This document shows, piece after piece, positions 36,527 through 47,900 of a DNA stretch of 64,000 nt. Numbering within the stretch: the stretch's first letter is position 1; the number at the start of each line of letters is the position of its first letter. A program made the position numbers and the translations under genes. The notes beneath the pieces were generated by a model that was not told the origin of the DNA, did not search any database, and was given only the letters and a program-made list of their open reading frames with translations. The stretch comes from Reyranella massiliensis 521 (lineage in GTDB: Bacteria > Pseudomonadota > Alphaproteobacteria > Reyranellales > Reyranellaceae). The DNA lies in NCBI RefSeq assembly GCF_000312425.1, contig NZ_HE997181.1:3012729-3076728 (forward strand). The letters run 5' to 3'.

Positions 36527-37167
36527 CCGTTCTTTCTCCCTTTCTTCTCGCCGGCTGGCTTCTTGCCTGCCTGCGGCGAGGCTCCCTTCAGCATCAACGT
36601 GCCGATGAACTGGCTGATCTCCTTGTAGCCGGGGCCCGACTTCAGCATGCCGGCCTGCCGCAACATGACCACTCCATGGGTGGCAGCCCACAAGGCCCAG
36701 CCGAACAGACGCGGGTCGACGGCCAACAGGCCGGCCTCAGCCATCTCTTCCGACTGCCGCGTGATGAGCTGCTGCGCTCGCTTCACCGTCGGGCCCAGCT
36801 CGGGGTGGCTGTCGTCTATCGGCTGATCGATCTCGAACATGATGCGATAGGCGTGCGGATGCTCTTCTGCGAACCGCAGATAGGCTGCCCCGACCTGACG
36901 GCCGCGTGTTGCCGGATCGTCCGCCGATGCCGCAGCCTTTTCGAGATTATCGGAAAAAGCCGCGAAAGCCTGCGCCCGCACCGTCGCCAGGATGTCGGCC
37001 TTGTCCTTGAAATAGCGATATGGGGTCTTGGGGCTGCAGCCCAGCGCCTCGGCGAGCTGGCGCATCGTGACGCCTTCGTAGCCGAAGCGGGCAAACCGCT
37101 CGGTGGCGACACGACACAGCTCAGCGCGGAAGTCCGCGATGTCCTTTTCGGTCAGATAACGCGGCAC
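36523..37167 (-). CDS. TetR/AcrR family transcriptional regulator
   Basis: A 214-residue dimeric repressor. The helix-turn-helix lies in GYEGVTMRQLAEALGCSPKT with PYRYFKDKADILATV following, and the C-terminal ligand domain is helical with a Lys-rich tail. The GTG start (VPRYLTEKD) sits 7 bp after a ggaaag site; a GTG six codons earlier would start inside the operator palindrome at 37175-37199. It heads an operon with the binding protein, acyl-CoA synthetase and perhaps two redox genes, and probably represses it in the absence of an acid or acyl-CoA ligand. Confidence 0.93.
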   Translation of the reverse strand: MPRYLTEKDIADFRAELCRVATERFARFGYEGVTMRQLAEALGCSPKTPYRYFKDKADILATVRAQAFAAFSDNLEKAAASADDPATRGRQVGAAYLRFAEEHPHAYRIMFEIDQPIDDSHPELGPTVKRAQQLITRQSEEMAEAGLLAVDPRLFGWALWAATHGVVMLRQAGMLKSGPGYKEISQFIGTLMLKGASPQAGKKPAGEKKGRKNG

Positions 37168-37174
37168 GGGGCAC

Positions 37175-37199
37175 TTTCCATACACACCGTGTACGAAAA
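37175..37199. promoter_or_regulatory. Palindromic operator, probably for the TetR regulator
   Basis: The arms tttccatacac (37175-37185) and gtgtacgaaaa (37189-37199) are reverse complements at 9 of 11 positions around a 3-bp centre, with a perfect TACAC/GTGTA core. It lies 8 bp from the GTG start of tetR and overlaps where its ribosome site and promoter should be, 32 bp past the isovaleryl-CoA dehydrogenase stop. The size and symmetry suit a TetR dimer. That this TetR binds here is inference. Confidence 0.65.
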
Positions 37200-37231
37200 A
37201 GCGCCCCCATCGTCAAACAAACCCTGCTTCG

Positions 37232-38404
37232 TCAGGCGGTCTCGGCGAAGAGCTCGCGGCCGATCAACATGCGGCGGATCTCGCTGGTGCCGGCGCCGAT
37301 CTCGTAAAGCTTGGCGTCGCGCAACAGGCGTCCCGTCGGATAGTCGTTGATGTAACCGTTGCCGCCCAGGAGCTGAATGGCGTCGAGTGCCACCAGGGTC
37401 GCCTTCTCGGCGGCGTAGAGAATGGCTCCCGCCGCGTCCTTGCGGGTCGTCTGGCCACGGTCGCAGGCTCGCGCTACGGAGTACACATAGGCCTTGCAGG
37501 CGTTCATGGTCGTGTACATGTCCGCGAGCTTGCCCTGCACGAGCTGGAAAGTGCCGATCGGCTGGCCGAACTGCTGACGCTCATGGACGTAGGGCAGCAC
37601 GATATCCATCGCCGACTGCATGATGCCGAGTGGACCGGCCGCGAGCACGGCGCGTTCGTAGTCGAGGCCGCTCATCAGCACATTGACGCCCTTGCCGACG
37701 GCGCCCAGCACGTTCTCCTCGGGGATCTCGCAATCCTCGAAGACCAGTTCGCCGGTCGAGGAGCCGCGCATGCCCATCTTGTCGAGTTTCTGGGCGACCT
37801 TGAAGCCCTTGCGGTCGGTCTCGACGATGAAGGTGGTGATGCCGCGCGGCCCGGCAGCGGGATCGGTCTTGGCATAGACCACGATCACCTGCGCGTCGGG
37901 ACTGTTGGTGATCCACATCTTGGTGCCGTTCAGCACATAGCGGTCGCCCTTCTTGTCGGCGCGCAGCTTCATGGAGACGACGTCGGAGCCCGCCCCCGTC
38001 TCGCTCATGGCGAGGCTCCCGACATGCTCGCCAGAAACGAGCTTCGGCAGGAACCGCCGCTTCTGCTCATCGCTGCCGTTGCGGCGGATCTGGTTGATGC
38101 AAAGGTTGGAGTGCGCGCCGTAGCTCAGGCCCACCGCCGCCGAGGCGCGGCTGAGTTCCTCGACCGCCAGGGCGTGTTCGAGATAGCCCAGCCCAGCTCC
38201 ACCATATTCCTCTTCGACCGTGATGCCATGCAGGCCGAGTTCACCCATCTTGGGCCACAGCTCGCGCGGGAAGCGATCGGTCTTGTCAATCTCGGCGGCG
38301 ATCGGTGCCACTTCGGCGGCCGCGAAGCGCTGGACCTGCTCGCGCAGCGCGTCGGCGGTCTCGCCCAGGCCGAAATCGAACGGCGGCATTGCGTTGGGAA
38401 TCAT
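37232..38404 (-). CDS. Isovaleryl-CoA dehydrogenase (acyl-CoA dehydrogenase family)
   Basis: A 390-residue FAD enzyme that oxidises isovaleryl-CoA to 3-methylcrotonyl-CoA in leucine breakdown. The FAD boxes [17 protein letters not shown] and [16 protein letters not shown] are present, and the catalytic glutamate is in [15 protein letters not shown], the place used by isovaleryl-CoA dehydrogenases. The ending [20 protein letters not shown] is typical. It is upstream of tetR on the same strand and separated from it by the operator. No 3-methylcrotonyl-CoA carboxylase is obvious next door, but acyl-CoA carboxylase genes occur 10 kb away. Confidence 0.93.
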   Translation of the reverse strand: MIPNAMPPFDFGLGETADALREQVQRFAAAEVAPIAAEIDKTDRFPRELWPKMGELGLHGITVEEEYGGAGLGYLEHALAVEELSRASAAVGLSYGAHSNLCINQIRRNGSDEQKRRFLPKLVSGEHVGSLAMSETGAGSDVVSMKLRADKKGDRYVLNGTKMWITNSPDAQVIVVYAKTDPAAGPRGITTFIVETDRKGFKVAQKLDKMGMRGSSTGELVFEDCEIPEENVLGAVGKGVNVLMSGLDYERAVLAAGPLGIMQSAMDIVLPYVHERQQFGQPIGTFQLVQGKLADMYTTMNACKAYVYSVARACDRGQTTRKDAAGAILYAAEKATLVALDAIQLLGGNGYINDYPTGRLLRDAKLYEIGAGTSEIRRMLIGRELFAETA

Positions 38405-38434
38405 GATGTCACGGGCCTGCTGTTGTTGGTCGTT

Positions 38435-38887
38435 TCAGTTCTTTTCGGTTTTCGGTTCAGTCTTCACGTAGATGCGGATCATCTTCCATTGGGCGTCCGA
38501 CGGAATGAACTCCAGCTCGAAAGTGAGGCGTGACGGCTCCGTCGGGAAATAGCCTTTCACGATCAGCTTGCCGTCACCATCCACCGCCGCCTTGGGCGCA
38601 TAGATCGGAGTCATGGCGGCGATGATGTCGAAGTCGATGCTCTTCTTGTTGAACTCGTTGAACGTCGCCTTGAGTTGTTCCGGCGTGAACTGATCGCGGA
38701 ACGGCTTGGCGGCCTTGGCGTGAAAGATGTCGTAATTGCCGCTGACGTTGGCATCGTTGAAGGTGAGCAGCGTCGCCTTCACCAGCGCTTCGAGCGCCCG
38801 GTCGGGCGGCACCTTGTTCTGCGCCATCGCAGGAAGGGCGAACAGCACGAGCGCAACCGCGCACAGAAAACGATTGAACGCCCGCAT
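38435..38887 (-). CDS. Exported hypothetical protein
   Basis: A 150-residue protein with a clear Sec signal peptide (MRAFNRFLCAVALVLFALPA, cleavage near AMAQN). The mature part is a small alpha/beta domain with DRALEALVKATLLTFNDANV, FRDQFTPEQLKATFNEFNKK and repeated strands to SDAQWKMIRIYVKTEPK, in outline similar to an NTF2-like or DUF4864-like fold, but I do not recognise a family with confidence. It lies between isovaleryl-CoA dehydrogenase (30 bp downstream) and the crotonase on the same strand. Confidence 0.75.
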   Translation of the reverse strand: MRAFNRFLCAVALVLFALPAMAQNKVPPDRALEALVKATLLTFNDANVSGNYDIFHAKAAKPFRDQFTPEQLKATFNEFNKKSIDFDIIAAMTPIYAPKAAVDGDGKLIVKGYFPTEPSRLTFELEFIPSDAQWKMIRIYVKTEPKTEKN

Positions 38888-38957
38888 CGATGGCCTCCGA
38901 GGCTGGACGATAGCCCGCCCACGCTCCGAAGCGAAGCCGCACAGACGGCCTCACCCG

Positions 38958-39716
38958 TCAGCCCGCGCCACGCAAAGCCGCTGCAGCGGCGGCACGCGTC
39001 TCTTCGGTAAGCCAGGAGAAGTAACGCGGCTCGGCCTGGCCATTGCGTGCCGCGGCGATGCGCGTCAATGCAGGCGACCGCAACTCGCGCTTGATCGTGG
39101 CGAAAGCGTCGGGCGGCAGTGCTGCATCCTTGCGTGCCCGTGCGATCGCGCGCGCGAGCAAGGTGTCGGGCGTCACGCATTCGTCAAACACTTGCAGGGC
39201 CACCGCACCGGCAGCATCGAGCTCCTCGCCGAACAGGACCATGCGACGGGCGGCCGTGGGCGCAAGCTCGCTGCGCGCTACATCGAGGGCGGCCACGGGA
39301 TACCGCACGCCGACCTTCACTTCTGCAAAACTGGCCTTCAGCGGAACGTCGGCGACGATGCGCCAGTCGCCGCACAGTGCCACCACCATGCCGCCGGCGA
39401 TGGCATGGCCGTTGATCGCCGTGACCAGCGGTTTGGGCCAGGCGTAGAGCGTGCCAAAGCCGTCGTTCATCGCCGCGATCAGACGATGCTGCGCGCCGGC
39501 ATCGAGCGTCGGCAGCAGCTTGAGGTCGAGACCGGCCGAGAAGGCCTTGCCCTCGCCGGTCAGCACGGCCGCGCGAACGGCGCGGTCCGATGCCAGCCGG
39601 TCAAACAGCGCGGCGATCTCTTCGAGCATTTCCGAGTCCATGGCGTTCATGGGCGGACGGGCGAAGGTCACGACGGCAATGCCGTCGTCGTGGAGGGTCG
39701 ATCTGAGATGGGACAT
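38958..39716 (-). CDS. Enoyl-CoA hydratase/isomerase family protein
   Basis: A 252-residue crotonase-fold enzyme. The oxyanion-hole parts are VLTGEGKAFSAGLDLKLL and AINGHAIAGGMVVALCGDWR. The second position usually followed by a catalytic Glu reads SFAEVKVGVRYP, leaving Glu present in AEVKVG but the canonical hydratase Glu pair incomplete, so isomerase or other CoA chemistry is possible. It is divergent from the LysR gene; the two starts are 70 bp apart with repeated motifs between. Confidence 0.88.
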   Translation of the reverse strand: MSHLRSTLHDDGIAVVTFARPPMNAMDSEMLEEIAALFDRLASDRAVRAAVLTGEGKAFSAGLDLKLLPTLDAGAQHRLIAAMNDGFGTLYAWPKPLVTAINGHAIAGGMVVALCGDWRIVADVPLKASFAEVKVGVRYPVAALDVARSELAPTAARRMVLFGEELDAAGAVALQVFDECVTPDTLLARAIARARKDAALPPDAFATIKRELRSPALTRIAAARNGQAEPRYFSWLTEETRAAAAAALRGAG

Positions 39717-39750
39717 GCCACGACCATAGAGGCAGACAGATCATAGATAA

Positions 39751-39796
39751 AATCGATTGTCTCACTCATTGTCATCGATATTGTCTATGTCGATGA
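39751..39796. promoter_or_regulatory. Probable LysR-type control region between crotonase and lysR
   Basis: The short divergent region contains ATCGAT at 39752-39757 and again at 39774-39779 (22 bp apart, about two helical turns), ATTGTCT at 39756-39762 and 39780-39786, and a 7-bp inverted repeat TCATCGA (39772-39778)/TCGATGA (39790-39796) with 11 bp between. This fits a binding area for a LysR tetramer, but the last repeat runs into the lysR start. Confidence 0.4.
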
Positions 39797-40686
39797 ACCT
39801 GTCCTTCATCCGCTACTTCCTGACGGTGGCCGAGACGGCAAGCTTCACCACGGCCGCAGACCGTTGCCACGTCACCCAGCCGACCCTTTCGGCAGGGATC
39901 GCCCGTCTGGAGCAAGAAATCGGCGCCCGCCTGTTCGACCGCGGCCGGCGTGCGGCCCTGACGGCGGCGGGACATCGCCTGCTGCCGCATGCCCGCGCCA
40001 TGGTCGAGGCCTGGCAACTCGCCCGCGCCGAATCGCGATCGACGCACCGGGCCCGGCTGCTGCGCGTCGCCATCGCCTCGACCCTTCCCGTCCCCGCGGC
40101 GCTCGACTGGCTGGCGTCGGCCCAGCAGCAGGCCGGCTTCGAGGCGGAAGTCTCCGAGGGCACGGCCGCCACCGTTGCCGATCGCTGGCGGCGCGGCCGC
40201 TGCGACGCCGCGCTCTTTCCGGCGCGCGGCCCGCTCGACGCGCCCAACGCCGTCGCGCTGTGGCGCGAACCTTATGTACTGGCCGCGGCCGCCGAGCATC
40301 GCGTGGCGACGCGCGATCGCTGGTCGCTGAAGGAGCTGGCCGACACGGTCTTCGTCCTGCGTGCGGCCTGCGAAGCGCAGGACGATGCCCTGCGCCTGTT
40401 CGCCGCCGAAGGCGTGCGGCCGCGCGCGGTCCTGAGCTCCCCCGACGAGGAGCGCTGCGCCGCCGCCGTCGCCGCGGGACTCGGCGTCAGCCTGATGCCA
40501 CGCTCGCTCCTGCGGCCGGGTCTGGTTACCGCGGAGATCCGCGAGGTGGCGCTCGACCGGCGCGTTTTCCTGGCGTGGCGCGCAGACGCCGACAACGAGC
40601 TGGTGCAGACGTTGCGCGACACGGCGCTCGCCCATCCCTGGCCAGGCCAGCGCAGCGGCAATGCCCGCCTGGCCTTCGCCCGGTAG
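39787..40686 (+). CDS. LysR family transcriptional regulator
   Basis: A 299-residue regulator with an N-terminal winged helix-turn-helix (FIRYFLTVAETASFTTAADR, HVTQPTLSAGIARLEQEIGA, RLFDRGRRAALTAAG) and a C-terminal effector domain. Start could be this ATG or the next one two codons on (MNLSFIRYF). It is divergent from the crotonase gene, so it probably activates that gene and represses itself in reply to a small acid. The stop abuts the convergent mgtE stop with no gap. Confidence 0.94.
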   Translation: MSMNLSFIRYFLTVAETASFTTAADRCHVTQPTLSAGIARLEQEIGARLFDRGRRAALTAAGHRLLPHARAMVEAWQLARAESRSTHRARLLRVAIASTLPVPAALDWLASAQQQAGFEAEVSEGTAATVADRWRRGRCDAALFPARGPLDAPNAVALWREPYVLAAAAEHRVATRDRWSLKELADTVFVLRAACEAQDDALRLFAAEGVRPRAVLSSPDEERCAAAVAAGLGVSLMPRSLLRPGLVTAEIREVALDRRVFLAWRADADNELVQTLRDTALAHPWPGQRSGNARLAFAR

Positions 40687-42048
40687 TTACAGCAGGAAGA
40701 TCGTCGCCAGTCCGAGGAAGGTGAGGAAGCCGATCACGTCGGTCACCATCGTCAGGAAGACGGTCGAGGAGACCGCAGGATCGACGCCGAACTTCTGCAA
40801 GCCCAACGGGATCAACGATCCCGCGAGAGCCGCGGCAAACAGATTGCAGATCATGGCCGCCGCGATGACACCGCCCAGCCGCCAGTCGCCGAACAACATG
40901 ACGACACCGGCCGCCAGGAGGAAGGCGAACATCAGCCCGTTCATGCTGCCCACGGCCGCTTCCTTGGCGATGAAACGCAGGGCGTTGGCGGCCGTCAGCT
41001 CCCCCATGGCCAGCGCCCGGACGGTGACCGTCACCGTCTGGATGCCGGCATTGCCGCCCATCGAGGCGACGATCGGCATGAGGGCGGCCAGAACGACGAT
41101 CTTCTCGATCGTGCCCTCGAACTGGGCGATCACGAACGAGGCCACGAGCGCCGTCGCGACGTTGACCAGCAGCCACGGCGCCCGCAGCCGGACGGTGCGC
41201 ACGGGCGGCGCGTGCATGTCGTCAGTGCCGACGCCGCCCATCTTCAGCATGTCCTCCTCGGCTTCCTCGTCGATCACGTCGACCACGTCGTCGACCATGA
41301 TCACGCCCAGCAGCCGATTCTCGTCGTCGACGACGGGGCAGGAAACCAGGTTCTGGTCGCGGAAGAGATGCGCCACTTCGGCCTGATCCGCCGTGACCGG
41401 CACCGAGGGAATGTCGGGATCCGCGATATCGAGGATGCCGATCGGGCGCTTGGTACGCAGCATGCGGCCGAGCGGCACCGAACCTCGCAGCCGCCCATCG
41501 GAATCGACGACGAAAATGTCGTAAACGTCGTCGGGCAGATCGGTCGCTTCGCGGCAGTAGTCGATGACCTGGCCCACCGTCCAGCCATCGGGAACCTTGA
41601 CCAGCGAGCGCTGCATGAGGCGCCCGGCCGTGTCCTCCCGAAAGGCCAGCGCCTGCTCGATCTCGGCGCGATCCTGGGCCGATAGTTCGGCCAGGACCTC
41701 CTGCCGCTCCGCCTCCGGCAGATCTTCGAGGATGGTCGCGGCATCGTCGGCTTCCAGCTCGCGCGCGGCAGCTGCGATTTCCTTGCTGTCGAGCTGCTCC
41801 AGAACGTCCTCGAGGACTTCCTCGTCGAGCTCGGTCAGTGCTTTGGGGTCGAGGTCGCGCTTGAGGATGCCGACCAGCTTGTCGCGCTCGTCCTCTCCTA
41901 CCTGCTCGAGGATCGATGCCTGGCCGGTGGCACTGAGGTCGGCCAGGAGCGCCCTGACTTCCTCCGCCCTTTCTTCTGCAAGCGCCGCCTCGACTCGCCG
42001 GACGAGTTCCGGCGTCACTTCATCGAGGAGATCGCTTTCGCCGCTCAT
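40687..42048 (-). CDS. mgtE: Magnesium transporter MgtE
   Basis: A 453-residue Mg2+ channel. It has an acidic, helical N domain (residues 1-130: LLADLSATGQASILEQV, LEDLPEAERQEVLAEL), two CBS domains (150-265) that close the gate when Mg2+ is high, and five C-terminal membrane helices with IVASMGGNAGIQTVTVTVRA, the pore signature. The ATG overlaps the maeB stop by 4 bp (ATGA), so mgtE is read with maeB. Confidence 0.96.
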   Translation of the reverse strand: MSGESDLLDEVTPELVRRVEAALAEERAEEVRALLADLSATGQASILEQVGEDERDKLVGILKRDLDPKALTELDEEVLEDVLEQLDSKEIAAAARELEADDAATILEDLPEAERQEVLAELSAQDRAEIEQALAFREDTAGRLMQRSLVKVPDGWTVGQVIDYCREATDLPDDVYDIFVVDSDGRLRGSVPLGRMLRTKRPIGILDIADPDIPSVPVTADQAEVAHLFRDQNLVSCPVVDDENRLLGVIMVDDVVDVIDEEAEEDMLKMGGVGTDDMHAPPVRTVRLRAPWLLVNVATALVASFVIAQFEGTIEKIVVLAALMPIVASMGGNAGIQTVTVTVRALAMGELTAANALRFIAKEAAVGSMNGLMFAFLLAAGVVMLFGDWRLGGVIAAAMICNLFAAALAGSLIPLGLQKFGVDPAVSSTVFLTMVTDVIGFLTFLGLATIFLL

Positions 42049-44327
42049 CCACGCGCCTCAGCGAGGCGCTGCGCCTCGACGACGGCCAAGGCCGTCATGT
42101 TCAGGATGCCGCGGGCTGTCACTGACGGGGTCAACACATGAGCCGGCAAATCGGTTCCCAACAACATGGGGCCGATATGCAAGCCGTCAGCGCCATTCTT
42201 TAGGAGATTAAAGGAAATGTTGGCGGCGTCGAGTGAAGGACAGATGACGAGGTTCGCCGGCTCCTTGAGCTTGGAGCGCGGGAAGACATTGTTGCGGACG
42301 TCGACGTCGAGCGCGGCGTCGCCGTGCATCTCGCCGTCGACTTCGAGGGACGGCGCCCGCTCGTGCAGGATTTTCACCGCCGCAGCCATCTTGCGCGCCG
42401 ACGGATGATCGGAACTTCCGAAACTCGAATGCGAGATCAAGCCGACTTTGGGCTGGATGCCGAATCGCAGTACTTCGTCGGCCGCCAGCAGCGTGATCTC
42501 GGCCAAGGTCTCGGGATCGGGATCGTAGTTCACGTAGGTGTCGGCGATGAACAGGGCGCGCGTGGGCATCACCAGCAGGCTGAGCGCCGCCATGTTCTTC
42601 ACGCCTTCCTTGAGGCCGATGACGTCGCGCACATGATTGAAGTGTGTGCGGAAACGGCCGTAGGCGCCGGCGATCATCGCATCGGCATCGCCCAGGCGGA
42701 CCGCGAGGGCCGCGATCAGGGTCGGGCTGGACCGGACCAGGTTGCGCGCGGTCGGCTCGGTGACACCGCGCCGCTCCATCAGCGCGTGATAGGCTCCCCA
42801 GTACCTGTCGTACCGCGGATCGTCGGAGGGATCGATCAGCTCGACGTCGATACCCGGCTGGAACCGGAGCCCGAGACGCTCGGCACGGCGGCGCACGATT
42901 TCCGGGCGACCGATCAGGATCGGCCGGGCAATGCCTTCGTCGAGCACGATCTGCACGGCGCGCAACACGCGATCGTCCTCGCCGGCGCTGAAGATCACGC
43001 GCTTGGGCGCACTGCGAGCCTGTTCGAAGACCGGCCGCATGACCAGACCGGACTTGAACACGAACTGGCTGAGCTGGTCGCGATAGGCCTCGAAATCGGC
43101 GATCGGCCGGGTCGCCACGCCGCTGTCCATGGCCGCCTTGGCGACGGCCGGCGCCAGTTCGACGATCAGACGCGGATCGAAGGGCTTGGGAATGATCTGG
43201 TTGGGGCCGAAGCCGCCGGCCTGTTCGCCGAAGGCGCGGGCCACGACCTCGGACGGCTCCTTGCGCGCCAGCGCCGCCAGCGCCCGCACGCAGGCGATCT
43301 TCATCTCATCGTTGACGGTGGTGGCGCCGACATCGAGCGCGCCGCGGAAGATATAGGGGAAGCAGAGGACGTTGTTGACCTGGTTGGGATAGTCGCTGCG
43401 CCCCGTCGCCATGATGGCGTCGTCGCGTACCGCCGTGACGTCTTCCGGCGTGATCTCGGGATTGGGGTTGGCAAGCGCGAAGATCAGCGGCCGGCTCGCC
43501 ATCCTTTTTACCATGTCCTGCTTCAGCACGCCGGCCGCCGAGAGGCCCAGGAAAACGTCGGCGCCGCCGATCACCTCGCCCAGGGTGCGGGCCTGCGTGT
43601 CGCGGGCATAACGCTCCTTCCAGGGGTCCATCTGCTCGTTGCGGCCCTTCCAGACCACGCCGGCAATGTCGGTGACCCAGATGTTCTCGCGCGGCAGGCC
43701 GAGCTTCTCCAGCACGCCGAGGCAGGACAGCGCCGCTGCGCCCGCCCCCGACACGACCAGCTTCACTTTGGCGATGTCCTTGCCGACCAGCGACAGGGCG
43801 TTCAGCAACGCCGCGCCGACAATGATGGCCGTGCCATGCTGGTCGTCATGGAACACCGGGATCGACATGCGCTCGCGCAGCTTCTGCTCGACGTAGAAGC
43901 ATTCCGGCGCCTTGATGTCTTCGAGATTGATGCCGCCGAAGGTGGGTTCGAGAGCGGCGACGATCTCGACCAACCGCTCCTGGTCGAGCTCCGCCAGCTC
44001 CAGGTCGAACACGTCGATGCCGGCGAACTTCTTGAAGAGGACACCCTTGCCCTCCATCACCGGCTTGGCAGCCAGCGGGCCGATGGCGCCGAGGCCCAGC
44101 ACCGCAGTGCCATTGGTAACGACCGCGACCAGGTTGGCGCGTGCCGTCAGCTCGGCAGCCGTCGCGGGATCGCGCACGATCTCGTTGCAGGCAGCGGCTA
44201 CGCCGGGCGAGTAGGCCAGCGACAGGTCGCGCTGGGTCGCCAACGGCTTGGTCGGAACGACTTCGATTTTGCCGGGTCGAGGGATGCGATGGTAACGGAG
44301 CGCGCCGTCGGTAAGTTCATCCGCCAA
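42045..44327 (-). CDS. maeB: NADP-dependent malic enzyme with phosphotransacetylase-like domain
   Basis: A 760-residue enzyme making pyruvate, CO2 and NADPH from malate. The N-terminal malic domain (residues 1-420) includes [60 protein letters not shown] and [19 protein letters not shown]; the C-terminal part (430-760) resembles phosphate acetyltransferase and is regulatory. The start is set at a TTG ([13 protein letters not shown]) with ggggag 6-8 bp upstream: a longer ATG start at 44390 would lie inside the hairpin of the tRNA-Leu terminator. It is followed by mgtE with a 4-bp overlap. Confidence 0.94.
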   Translation of the reverse strand: MADELTDGALRYHRIPRPGKIEVVPTKPLATQRDLSLAYSPGVAAACNEIVRDPATAAELTARANLVAVVTNGTAVLGLGAIGPLAAKPVMEGKGVLFKKFAGIDVFDLELAELDQERLVEIVAALEPTFGGINLEDIKAPECFYVEQKLRERMSIPVFHDDQHGTAIIVGAALLNALSLVGKDIAKVKLVVSGAGAAALSCLGVLEKLGLPRENIWVTDIAGVVWKGRNEQMDPWKERYARDTQARTLGEVIGGADVFLGLSAAGVLKQDMVKRMASRPLIFALANPNPEITPEDVTAVRDDAIMATGRSDYPNQVNNVLCFPYIFRGALDVGATTVNDEMKIACVRALAALARKEPSEVVARAFGEQAGGFGPNQIIPKPFDPRLIVELAPAVAKAAMDSGVATRPIADFEAYRDQLSQFVFKSGLVMRPVFEQARSAPKRVIFSAGEDDRVLRAVQIVLDEGIARPILIGRPEIVRRRAERLGLRFQPGIDVELIDPSDDPRYDRYWGAYHALMERRGVTEPTARNLVRSSPTLIAALAVRLGDADAMIAGAYGRFRTHFNHVRDVIGLKEGVKNMAALSLLVMPTRALFIADTYVNYDPDPETLAEITLLAADEVLRFGIQPKVGLISHSSFGSSDHPSARKMAAAVKILHERAPSLEVDGEMHGDAALDVDVRNNVFPRSKLKEPANLVICPSLDAANISFNLLKNGADGLHIGPMLLGTDLPAHVLTPSVTARGILNMTALAVVEAQRLAEARG

Positions 44328-44356
44328 GCTCGTCTCCCCCTCTCGAGCGCCACGGC

Positions 44357-44402
44357 CAAAACAAAAAGGGCCGCCAGTTGGAGTTTCCAACAGGCGGCGG
44401 CC
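44357..44402 (-). terminator. Intrinsic terminator of tRNA-Leu
   Basis: On the minus strand ggccgcc pairs with ggcggcc, and inside this gttgga pairs with tccaac, with a gcc bulge; a T-run follows (complement of acaaaaagg at 44361-44369). It stops the tRNA transcript 30 bp after its 3' end and also separates it from maeB. Confidence 0.85.
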
Positions 44403-44432
44403 TTAGGCTACCTTTTCGATCGAACCGGCGTT

Positions 44433-44517
44433 TGGTGCGGCCAAGAAGACTCGAACTTCCACGCCTCGCGGCACTAGCACCTCAAGCTAGCGCGTCTACC
44501 AATTCCGCCATGGCCGC
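44433..44517 (-). tRNA. tRNA-Leu (anticodon GAG)
   Basis: An 85-nt class II tRNA with encoded CCA. The acceptor arms gcggcca and tggccgc pair fully; the D arm has ggcggaattggtagacgc; the anticodon stem ctagc/gctag encloses ttgaggt, giving anticodon GAG for CUC/CUU codons; a variable arm (tgccgcgaggcgt) and a T loop gttcgagtc follow. It is divergent from lipB. Confidence 0.96.
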
Positions 44518-44535
44518 GCCGGTTCGATGGCGCGG

Positions 44536-44564
44536 GGGATACCAAATCGCCTCACCAGTGGCAA
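44536..44564 (-). promoter_or_regulatory. Probable promoter of tRNA-Leu
   Basis: On the minus strand TTGCCA (44559-44564) and TATCCC (44536-44541) are 17 bp apart; the mature tRNA starts 18 bp downstream, leaving a short leader to be trimmed by RNase P. Confidence 0.45.
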
Positions 44565-44606
44565 GGCGGCCTTGCACAAGAGACGAGAAGTACCGATTTT
44601 GCCACA

Positions 44607-45296
44607 ATGAACAGCCCCGAATGGCGCATTTCCGATGGCGCGGTCCCCTACGACGAGGCGCTGGCCGCCATGGAAGCGCGTGTCGCCGACATTCGCGCCG
44701 GTCATGCCGGCGAAATGGTGTGGCTGCTGGAGCACCCGCCGCTCTATACGGCCGGCACCAGCTCCAAGGCACAGGATCTGCTGCAGCCAGCGCGCTTTCC
44801 GGTCCATGTCGCCGGCCGTGGCGGGCAATACACCTATCACGGGCCGGGCCAGCGCGTGGCCTATGTCATGCTCGACCTGCGGGCCCGCCGCCAGGACGTA
44901 CGCCGCTACGTCGCCGACCTCGAAGACTGGACCATCCGCACGCTCGGACGTTTCAACGTGAAGGCCGAACGGCGGCAGGGCCGGGTCGGCGTCTGGGTCG
45001 TCCGCCCCGACAAGCCCGCCCTGCCCGATGGCAGCCCGCGTGAAGACAAGATCGCGGCCATCGGTGTGCGCATTCGTCACTGGGTGTCGTTTCATGGGAT
45101 CTCGATCAACGTCGAGCCCGACCTCTCGCACTATGCGGGAATCGTTCCCTGCGGCATTGCCGAGCATGGCGTGACGTCGCTGGTCGATCTCGGCCTGCCG
45201 GTGACCCTGGCCGATCTCGATGCCGCGCTGGCCGAGACCTTCGACGAGGTGTTCGGCCAGGCCGCAGCGGCCGTCAGGCCGTCGGCAGCCGCGTAA
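44607..45296 (+). CDS. lipB: Octanoyl-[acyl-carrier-protein]:protein octanoyltransferase
   Basis: A 229-residue enzyme that moves octanoate from acyl carrier protein to lipoyl domains of 2-oxo-acid dehydrogenases and glycine cleavage H protein. Motifs: [58 protein letters not shown] and the catalytic Cys in [15 protein letters not shown]. The gene is divergent from tRNA-Leu and its 3' end overlaps the convergent acyP by 23 bp. Confidence 0.97.
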   Translation: MNSPEWRISDGAVPYDEALAAMEARVADIRAGHAGEMVWLLEHPPLYTAGTSSKAQDLLQPARFPVHVAGRGGQYTYHGPGQRVAYVMLDLRARRQDVRRYVADLEDWTIRTLGRFNVKAERRQGRVGVWVVRPDKPALPDGSPREDKIAAIGVRIRHWVSFHGISINVEPDLSHYAGIVPCGIAEHGVTSLVDLGLPVTLADLDAALAETFDEVFGQAAAAVRPSAAA

Positions 45297-45555
45297 AGCC
45301 GTCCGGCAGAATATCGAGATCGACCGGCTCGACGTCGATCCCGTCCACGCGCGCGAGGGCCGGCCCGGCCCGGCAGGCATCGATCATGCGGCCGACTGCC
45401 GCCTCGTCGCCGACGATCAAGGCCTCGACGGCGCCGTCGCGGCGGTTGCGCACCCAGCCGCTGAGACTAAGCCGCTGTCCGGTGGCCACCGCCCAGTCGC
45501 GATAGCCCACGCCCTGCACCCTGCCGGTAATCGTCAGGCGTGCCTGCAATGCCAT
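45274..45555 (-). CDS. acyP: Acylphosphatase
   Basis: A 93-residue enzyme hydrolysing carboxyl-phosphate bonds. It shows the substrate loop [13 protein letters not shown] with the active Arg, and the catalytic Asn in [18 protein letters not shown]. The ATG of MALQARL is used; upstream in-frame sequence is not family-like. It is the last gene of the run with pccA 16 bp before, and overlaps lipB's 3' end. Confidence 0.93.
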   Translation of the reverse strand: MALQARLTITGRVQGVGYRDWAVATGQRLSLSGWVRNRRDGAVEALIVGDEAAVGRMIDACRAGPALARVDGIDVEPVDLDILPDGFTRLPTA

Positions 45556-45571
45556 CGGCGTCGCACCGATC

Positions 45572-47671
<2,100 letters not shown>

Positions 47672-47673
47672 TC

Positions 47674-47900
47674 TCAGGATCCTTTTTTATTGCGTTCAAA
47701 CATGCCCATCGACCAGGCGGTATGGGCTGCGATCAAGGGTATCCAGGCGATGAACGCCCAGAGCCACCAGGGGTAACGGGACGAGACCAGGGCGTTGACG
47801 GCGATCAGCACGAGCAGCGTGAACAGCCCCGCGATCATGTGCAGCCGCACGATCCGCGCACGCCTCGCCCGCTCTGCCGCCGACATTGCCACGGCAACCG

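Noticed and set aside
36523..37185. TetR start at the GTG at 37185
   Set aside because: That start lies inside the operator palindrome and has no ribosome site; the GTG at 37167 has ggaaag at the right distance.
42324..44477. Long plus-strand frame opposite maeB
   Set aside because: Antisense shadow typical of GC-rich coding sequence; maeB is complete and clearly recognised on the other strand.
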